Positions 57,531 through 64,000 of a stretch of DNA of 64,000 nt are shown here, one piece after another. The stretch comes from Hygrophila difformis (Eukaryota > Streptophyta > Magnoliopsida > Lamiales > Acanthaceae): contig JAOANR010000011.1 in assembly GCA_030278955.1 (NCBI GenBank), forward strand, positions 26,664,403 to 26,728,402, given 5' to 3'. The notes under the pieces were generated by a model. The model was given only the letters and a program-made list of their open reading frames with translations. It did not search any database and had not been told where the DNA came from. The position numbers and the translations under genes were made by a program. How positions within the stretch are numbered: the first letter of the stretch is position 1; every line of letters starts with the position of its first letter.

Positions 57531-59461
57531 ATGGGGAAAGTGTCCCCAAGTGACAAGCAATCGAAGAATGGAAGGCAGAAAAGGCGATCAAGGAATGAGA
57601 AGAATAAGTATTTGAAGCCTGGCGCCCTAGCTCAGATTCGAAATAGCAAGGCATCTGCTGCTAAAACATGTACAGATCTTGGGAGGAAAAGGGTTGCAGT
57701 TACACATGCGAAGCAGGCCGCTGGTGACGGTGCAGAGATTCTTCAGAGTAAAGGAACTGATGTAACCCCCGCCCTTTTGTCCCCTGCAAGGTTCTACTAT
57801 GGACCTGCTGATTTGTTCCATCCTAGTAATTTACAGAGCACCCCAAAGACCCCCTGTGCTGAAGAAGGGGAGTCTGAATCTAGGCTCGAGTCTCTCCCCA
57901 TTGATATACTGGTATTGAGCTTCTTCACCCTCGTCACTGCATTTCTTTTTAGTATTTTGTTTTGTGTTGTACCCAATGCCTGTTTTAGTGTTTTGTGATT
58001 GTGTCAAAACCAATATTTAATCAAGATTGTTTATGGAGCTGTCGGAGGTTTATTTCGCCTCATTCATAGATAGATAGTTTCTGTATGATCTCTATTTAGG
58101 GGTAAACTCCAAAATATCCGAGCATATTGTTTTTAATTTATATTTTGGAATGACTTCTCTCACTCATATTTAACTACTGCTGATAAATTATAAACTTCCT
58201 GGTTGATACAAAATGAAAATGTTTCTTTGAACTCCATGAGCAATTATATAAATCCCTGTGGATTTGTGCTGGTATTTAATATTTTGTCTATGTTCATAAG
58301 CAATAAATCCTTTTGTCATTTGACATTTTCTTTGCTAAGATATCAAGTGATTGTTAGTCATGATATTGCTTGGCTTACAATTTTTGCATAAACAACAAAC
58401 TTTTGTTTTTGTGGGGCCTTTGCTTTGCTAAGGCATTCGGTGATTGTCATACTTTGTGGCACTAGTTTCTATGGACTCAAATATGAAGGTGAATATAACA
58501 TATTCTGGCATTAGTTTCTATGGTTACATATTCAAGAGTTGTACTGCGGAAGGTTATGTAGTTCAATCGCTTGTATCATGGATTTAATCTCAAAGGCTGC
58601 TTGCAGTAGCATATGGAAGCACAGTCTTCTTTTTTTTTTCTTTTTTTTTTTTTTTTTTGGTAATCTCGAGTTTGTACCCTGAGTGGATGTTTGTATTGCC
58701 ATATTATCTTGTGTAGTTCTGTTTCTTTTCCTGTCATTTATAACTTTTGCCTTCCGTCTCTGTATTCAAAATGATGATTTTCAAATTGTCTTATCTAAGG
58801 TCAAAATCCTTTGCCATCTCCACCATGATCAACTCAAAGCTGTTTTCCATGTGTCTCAGAAAGTCAGGAAAGCAGTAAGTAGCAATTTCAACTGCTATAC
58901 CCTTTCATTTTATTTTTGTCCCATGATCGATTACTATATGTACAAAAATGATGCAATGAAATGATCTTTATTTTTTTCCCTTTATAATATATCTTTGGGA
59001 AGGTTGTTATAGCAAGACAGTTTCACTTCAATTATACAACCCCCGATAGATCAAGACAAGAGATGCTGAATACAATGACTCCACTCCCAACTGAGCACTG
59101 GCCTTTCACGGGGTAGGCATCTTCGTTATCCCCATCAGTAATGAAGAACTGTTCTATATTCTGATATTTGTTGGTTGGATTTGTTGAATATAATGGAACT
59201 GCATGCAGCAAGGCAAATGGAAAAGGGGTTTGGATTACAACACCCCACACACCAAAGGCACCAAAACATGGTCCCCGGCTACCATCTCGCCTCAAGTTCA
59301 CTGAGATGCGTCAAATTGCAGCAGTGCTGTTCCAGGACTCATCATTTTCTTTGGTGCCATCAGTTCTGCAGAAGCCGATGTGCAAATCGCTGGGTTCCAA
59401 CAGAGTACTGTTCTATGAGGATGAACTATGTCAGGCTGTAGCACAAAACAAACTCAGGTGA
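57531..59461 (+). CDS. F-box protein similar to Arabidopsis At4g35930 (FBS4-like)
   Basis: Four coding exons: 57,531-57,911, 58,800-58,874, 59,003-59,112 and 59,209-59,461, joined by GT-AG introns in phases 0, 0 and 2; 272 residues. It starts MGKVSPSDKQSKNGRQKRR, a basic N-terminus with a following YLKPGALAQIRNSKASAAK. The F-box is split by intron 1 (LESLPIDIL, then VKILCHLHHDQLKAVFHVSQ); this motif binds SKP1 in SCF ubiquitin ligases. The C-terminal part (KGVWITTPHTPKAPKHGPR; RVLFYEDELCQAVAQNKLR) is characteristic of the At4g35930 family. An ATG 15 bases upstream in frame is less likely. The leader probably has its own intron, ending at CCGCAG (57,495). The only clearly intact host gene in the window. 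Confidence 0.88.
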
Positions 59462-60409
59462 TTTCTCTGTGATAAATAATCCATGTGGATATATGTTTCT
59501 GTCCTAATTTCTCTTGAGGTATAGTAGCAAAGAGAGTTTGGGTGGACAGGTGAAGACACAAGGATTAAGTTTTTGGTAAAGGTCATGTGAGGAAACCAAG
59601 TAATAGTAGTAGCCCATGCTTTAAAAAATCAAACAGAAAAGATGGTTTATAAACGATAAGTAGTCTAGTAGTGGTTGAGCAAGTATTGGGTGCGAAGAAT
59701 AATGTATGTATTATAGCAGTCACTTTTGTACAGTTGCCTGCAGCCAATCAGAACTTGGGTTTTTTAGTCATCTAGATTTTGCTCTTCCCGTGTTCCCGTT
59801 TTTATTTTAACAAAATATCATTCATCATTAATTTCTCATTTTCATAATTACAACATGAGCAATTTCAATAACTTGAAACCCATTTAACCTTTCATTTTAC
59901 ATTATCTCTGTCCTCTCTGCTGCCTTCACTAAGCCTCTTCCTTCTTCACTGTCTTATGCTACTTTCTCCACCTCCATCAAAGTCACTGCCGCACCTGCCC
60001 TATATTCAGATTTGGATGGGGGAGGAGATGCCTCTGTCTGCCATTTAATTGCCTCATTTTCGTTGATGTTTCCATCTTTCACTGCATTACTTCCCTCTTT
60101 CACAAATCTGGCGTTCTCTCCTTATGTTTTTGCTATGTTTTGCTTGTAAATCTACTTTTATATTGTTGTTGGGTTTGATCTTTTAGTTTGCTGTTGCTTT
60201 CTAGACAACATTGAGGATTTTGTTTGTTTGTTTTATTTTGTTAGTTTAGATAATATCGAGGTTATTTTCCTTATTGTGTTTTCTTGCATGTAGCATATGG
60301 CTTTTCCTGGTTGACACTAAAAAATTGTAATGGTTTCATTTCTCTTTACTGTTATGAGCCTTATGATTTTTCTCCCATTTTTTATAGTTTGTTCGTTCTT
60401 TAATATTTG
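59462..60409. other. 3' flank of the FBS4-like gene
   Basis: The first few hundred bases probably contain the 3' UTR and polyadenylation region. No ORF, repeat or RNA gene recognised in the rest. Confidence 0.4.
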
Positions 60410-60645
60410 TACCACTTCTGCATTTCTGCAATTCAATGCACATTTTAAATCATTAATAACTTAAATTTTATATAAATAAAAATTATAAAAATTTTATATT
60501 TAAAAACTACGTGATTAGATTAATCTAATAATATCTCACTTGACTATGTTTTCCATACGTAACTATATTAAAATTTTTGATTAAAGTTAATTAATAGTAA
60601 TCACTATGCAAATGAAACATATGTTAAAGAATGGAGGAAGTATAC
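60410..60645. mobile_element. Degenerate MITE of the Stowaway-like family
   Basis: Shares the order AATGCACATTTTAAATCATTAAT, AACTACGTGATTAGA and the terminal GGAGGAAGTA with the neighbouring complete MITE. The left terminus is not recognisable. Confidence 0.45.
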
Positions 60646-60661
60646 CAAAAGAAAAAAGTTA

Positions 60662-60918
60662 CTCCCTCCGTTCCATTTAACCCGTTTTGTTTGGTTTTTA
60701 CACATAATTCAATATACATTTTTAATCATTAATATCTCAAAATATGTATAACAAAAAATTCTGTAAAATATTCTAAAACTATATGATCTTACGATTCTAA
60801 TAAAATCCAATTCGATTATTTTTTTTCAAATTTATATTGCTATAATATTTTGTCAAAAAGTTAAATAATGAACAGTGTCAAAAAGTCAAAAAAGACAACT
60901 AAAGTGAGACGGAGGGAG
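60662..60918 (+). mobile_element. Complete Stowaway-type MITE
   Basis: 257 bp with terminal inverted repeats CTCCCTCCGTTCC and the complement GAGACGGAGGGAG, flanked by TA on both sides (60,660-60,661; 60,919-60,920), the target site of Tc1/mariner elements. No coding capacity. Confidence 0.85.
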
Positions 60919-61356
60919 TATTAGTTTTAAAAATTTATTCTTTTAGACTTATTACCCTCTCTCTCTTCTCCATTTTCCCTTTTCCCTTTAAGAGGTATGT
61001 GCTTGCGCTTTGCATCAGACACATGCAAACATATCACATATGTGCGACAAAGTAATTTTAGTGTAAAACTTTTATAAATTAATTTTTTTTAGAAATAATA
61101 AATTTTTTCTGTTTTAATTTGGGATCAAAGTTTAAATAATCAGATAAAAAATTGACGAAAGACTTTATTTGAGTTTATAATATACGTTCAATATTATAAA
61201 ATGATAATGATGTTATACAACTATGAATATCATTAAGCCAAATTGCATTAACTTTTGACTACTCCCTCATCTCGTTAAAAGCGTAACATAACTTTTGGGC
61301 ACGATTTTTATGTGGGAATAATTAGTATTTAATGTAAAGATAGGTTAATGTTAAAG

Positions 61357-62344
61357 GGAAAAAAGGCCAATATAGTCCTTTATTTTTACAAAAAAGTCAA
61401 ATCAGTCCTTTTTTAATTTTTTGGCCAAATTGGTCCGCTACATATACTAATTACGTCACAATTGGTCCTACATCCACTAATTATGCCCTAATTACATATT
61501 TTTGGCCAAATCAGTCCTTTTTTTCCAAAAATTTAAATTGGTCCGTTATTAATTTTTGCCCCCTTTCATGCAGTCCAATGCACATTTCAAACCATTAATA
61601 ACTCAAATTCGATATAAGTAAAAATTCTAAAATTTTGATATTTATAAACTACATGACGTGACGAATCTAACAATATCCTACTTGGCTCATTTTAACTTGT
61701 ATATCTATGTTTAAACTTTAAGTCAAAACAAGTGTGTAAATAGTAGCAAATTAGATAATGTAATTATTAAAAAAAATGGAGGGAGAATATCGCATAAAAT
61801 GGTGTTTCTCCATAAAATGTAGTTATTAAAAAATGGTAGTTATTAAACAAATGGATCATCTTTTAGAGTTCGGTGGTTTTTGGTGTTTCTTCATAAAATG
61901 AAGACCAATTGCGATATACTCCCTCCATTTTTTTAATAACTATATTGTCTAATTTGCTATATTCACACACTTGTTTTGACTTAAATTTTAAACATAGATA
62001 TACAAATTAAAATGAGCTAAGTAGGATCTTATTAGATTCGTCTCGTCGTGTAGTTTATAAATATCGAAATTTTAGAATTTTTACTTATACCGAATTTGAG
62101 TTATTAGTGGTTTGAAATGTGCATTGGACTGCATGAAATAGGGCAAAAATTAATAATGGACCAATTTAGATTTTTGAAAAAAAAGGACTGATTTGGCCAA
62201 AAATATGTAATTATGGCATAATTAGTGGATGGAGGACCGATTGGGACGTAATTAGTATATGTAGCGGACCAATTTGGCCAAAAAATAAAAAAGGACTGAT
62301 TTGACTTTTTTGTAAAAATAAAGGACTATATTGGCTTTTTTTCC
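61357..62344. mobile_element. Foldback element with long inverted arms
   Basis: Left arm about 61,357-61,790 and right arm about 61,915-62,344 are imperfect inverted copies of each other over more than 400 bp (GGCCAATATAGTCC against GGACTATATTGGC; GGTCCGCTACATATACTAATTACG against its complement). The spacer is about 125 bp. Flanks carry the direct repeat AATGTTAAAG (61,347-61,356; 62,345-62,354), compatible with the 9-10 bp TSD of Mutator-like elements, and the ends read GGRAAAAAA. Each arm holds half of a CTCCCTCC-type MITE facing the spacer. Confidence 0.85.
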
Positions 62345-62392
62345 AATGTTAAAGTATGTGTAAATTAAGAATTTATGTGATGTGATTGTAAT

Positions 62393-63196
62393 CAGAGGCG
62401 GACCCAGGATTTTATTTCCGGGGGCCTTCGACTAGAAGCGACACTAACCACTTATGCTATGAAAGAACGACACAAAATGTTTTTAAAAAAATTTATTAAA
62501 TTTACATATTGTTCTTAGGTTCTGATCAAAAGAAGCAAAAAGAACTTGCACAAGCAACTATGATTTTAAAATAATGTGATGGTTTGAAACTTTTTTCCCT
62601 ATAAACACCATCACACATGTTATAAAGAAAGATTATAGAAACAACTAAATTAAAATATCCATTATATAAATTTGTGCATTGGTTTTTTCAGTTTATCTTT
62701 TCAAATGAAGCTGACTAGCATAAACAAATATATTAAATCCCTTCATACAGTATACATAATAATATTTTTAAAGCAATATATATGTATATGAGTTATTTTG
62801 TTAGTGTCTATAAATGATAGACATAGTTTCTAAAAAGAAAAATAGAGATGACAAGTAAAAAATACTCATCAACAACAATTAGAGAGAATGACATGTAGGC
62901 GATGGCCAAGGAGGAAGAATGGAACATCAAGCACAGCTTAAACTTAGACAGTAGATGAGAAGCAATGTTCAAATTTGAAAGAGAATGGTCAAAATGAGAA
63001 TTAAGTGAGTATTAATGGGTTGGATTGAAAGATTGAGAAATGAGATAATAGAAGTATATTAATGGAATAGGGTGAAAAACTGAAAATTGTTAAAATAATA
63101 ACTAATTAAGCCTAATGAACTACTAATACACTACTAATAGGCTAAAAATTTGGTGGGGCCTGGGCACCCCAAGGCCCCTAACTAAGTCCGCCTCTG
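62393..63196. mobile_element. Non-autonomous hAT element
   Basis: 804 bp with ends CAGAGGCGGACCCAGG and the complement of AAGTCCGCCTCTG, and an exact 8-bp TSD ATTGTAAT (62,385-62,392; 63,197-63,204), as in hAT elements. Subterminal GGGGCC blocks are inverted too. No transposase. Confidence 0.88.
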
Positions 63197-63573
63197 ATTG
63201 TAATCGGTTTGAATTTTTAATTGATTTATTTATGTGTGATGTGATAGTTGTATGTTTGAAAATTTAATAAATTTATTTATTGATGTGATATGATGGAAGT
63301 GAGTTTGTATTTAATTATTTCCTAAAAAGGAAATGAGACAATTGAAGTGGACGGATCAAAAAGGAAAAATGAGACGGAATTAGTGGAACAGGTGGAGTAC
63401 TTACTACGGACAGTTTATTTATTTAATGGGTGAAAGACATGAAAAGACGGGCAAAAAAAAAAAGAAAATCATAATGAAAAAGAAGAGAAATCAAAGCAAA
63501 GTAAAGCAACAAAGAACTCTACCCTCTAACAAACTTCATGCATAACTCATTTCCATGAAGTGCATCTAAGATC

Positions 63574-63960
63574 TCATTTGGAAGAAAGACCCAAATAGTA
63601 AAAGCGGCCGCGTCCTTGGCCGCCTCCGAGCAAGAATATCAGCAACTTGATTGACTCACAATACACATGCTTCAATGAACCACCCAATGCTTTAAGTTTT
63701 GTCCGAATATCCCACACAAGGCGCCAAAATGTATGGTTGTGATCTATATCACCATTCACCAGTGTCACCCCTTCCAAGGTGTCCGAGAACACAGTAACCA
63801 CTTCCACTCCATGCTCACTTACCAACTGCAAGCCCTTCTTCAAACCAAAGGAGTTCGTCCTCCAAAATTCCTCTTTGGCCAAGCTGGCCACCACAAGCGC
63901 TCATGAAGATTCCATCATTCCTTCTAATGACCGCTACTAACCCTGAACGAGTATCCGCAT
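63574..63960 (-). pseudogene. RNase H-like fragment, probably of a LINE, cut by the window end
   Basis: The minus strand encodes FGLKKGLQLVSEHGVEVVTVFSD, then IRTKLKALGGSLKHVYCES, a pattern typical of the RNase H-like (RVT_3) domain found at the 3' end of plant L1-type elements. Residual similarity continues toward 63,960 in another frame (HKDGRVMNADT). No poly(A) or TSD seen. Confidence 0.55.
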
Positions 63961-64000
63961 TCATCACACGACCATCCTTATGCAAGACCACGCCTGACCC

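Larger units (their letters stand above)
61262..63397. mobile_element. Stowaway-like MITE interrupted by two other DNA elements
   Basis: Left end TA-CTCCCTCATCTCGTTAAAAG at 61,260; right end complement CTCCACCTGTTCCACTAATTC next to TA at 63,398-63,399. The right part (TTCCTTTTTGATCCGTCC on the minus strand) is typical of this MITE class. Without the foldback (61,357-62,344 plus TSD) and hAT (62,393-63,196 plus TSD) insertions, about 325 bp remain. The termini are only moderately similar. Confidence 0.5.

Overview
The window is nuclear DNA of a flowering plant, probably a eudicot (species not identifiable from this). The evidence is plant-type Ty3/gypsy elements of three lineages (Tat, Tekay chromovirus, Athila), Stowaway-type MITEs, a MULE, a hAT element, LINE remnants, and one ordinary spliced host gene, an F-box gene resembling Arabidopsis At4g35930.

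Positions 1-48,879 form one nested retrotransposon block that can be peeled apart by exact 5-bp target-site duplications. The outermost layer is a decayed minus-strand LTR of a Tekay-type element (called E; 199-2333 and 48,532-48,879). A Tat-lineage element (A; 2334-48,531, TSD GGGCC) sits inside that LTR. A itself was hit twice: by a Tekay element of the same LTR family as E (B; 9232-20,344, TSD TCAGC), which splits A's RNase H region, and by a 20-kb Athila element (C; 22,137-42,275, TSD TGCAT), which lies between A's integrase and A's 3' extra gene. All three have both LTRs. Their gag-pol genes are broken by small frameshifts and nonsense codons; C is by far the youngest.

Two extra genes ride in these elements. 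A carries, antisense to gag-pol and next to its 3' LTR, a multi-exon gene for a plant-mobile-domain (PMD) protein; its seven readable exons have canonical splice sites and compatible phases. C carries, where an Athila env-like ORF would be, a two-exon F-box gene with a GT-AG intron and a TATA-containing upstream segment that looks like a divergent LTR U3. Arrays of a short CG-rich palindrome (arms TTGTCGCGGAA / TTCCGCGACAA) occur both in C's LTRs and in that segment. C is the strongest candidate for something new: a recently mobile Athila element that appears to move an intron-containing F-box gene with its own promoter.

Positions 48,880-64,000 are gene-bearing flank. They hold a 5'-truncated LINE (49,417-50,411), a degenerate MULE (51,097-56,688), the F-box gene (coding 57,531-59,461, four exons), a complete Stowaway MITE (60,662-60,918), a three-layer nest of DNA elements (61,262-63,397), and at the right edge an RNase H-like LINE fragment. 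No rRNA, tRNA, CRISPR array or prokaryotic feature was recognised. LTR divergences quoted here were counted by eye and are approximate.
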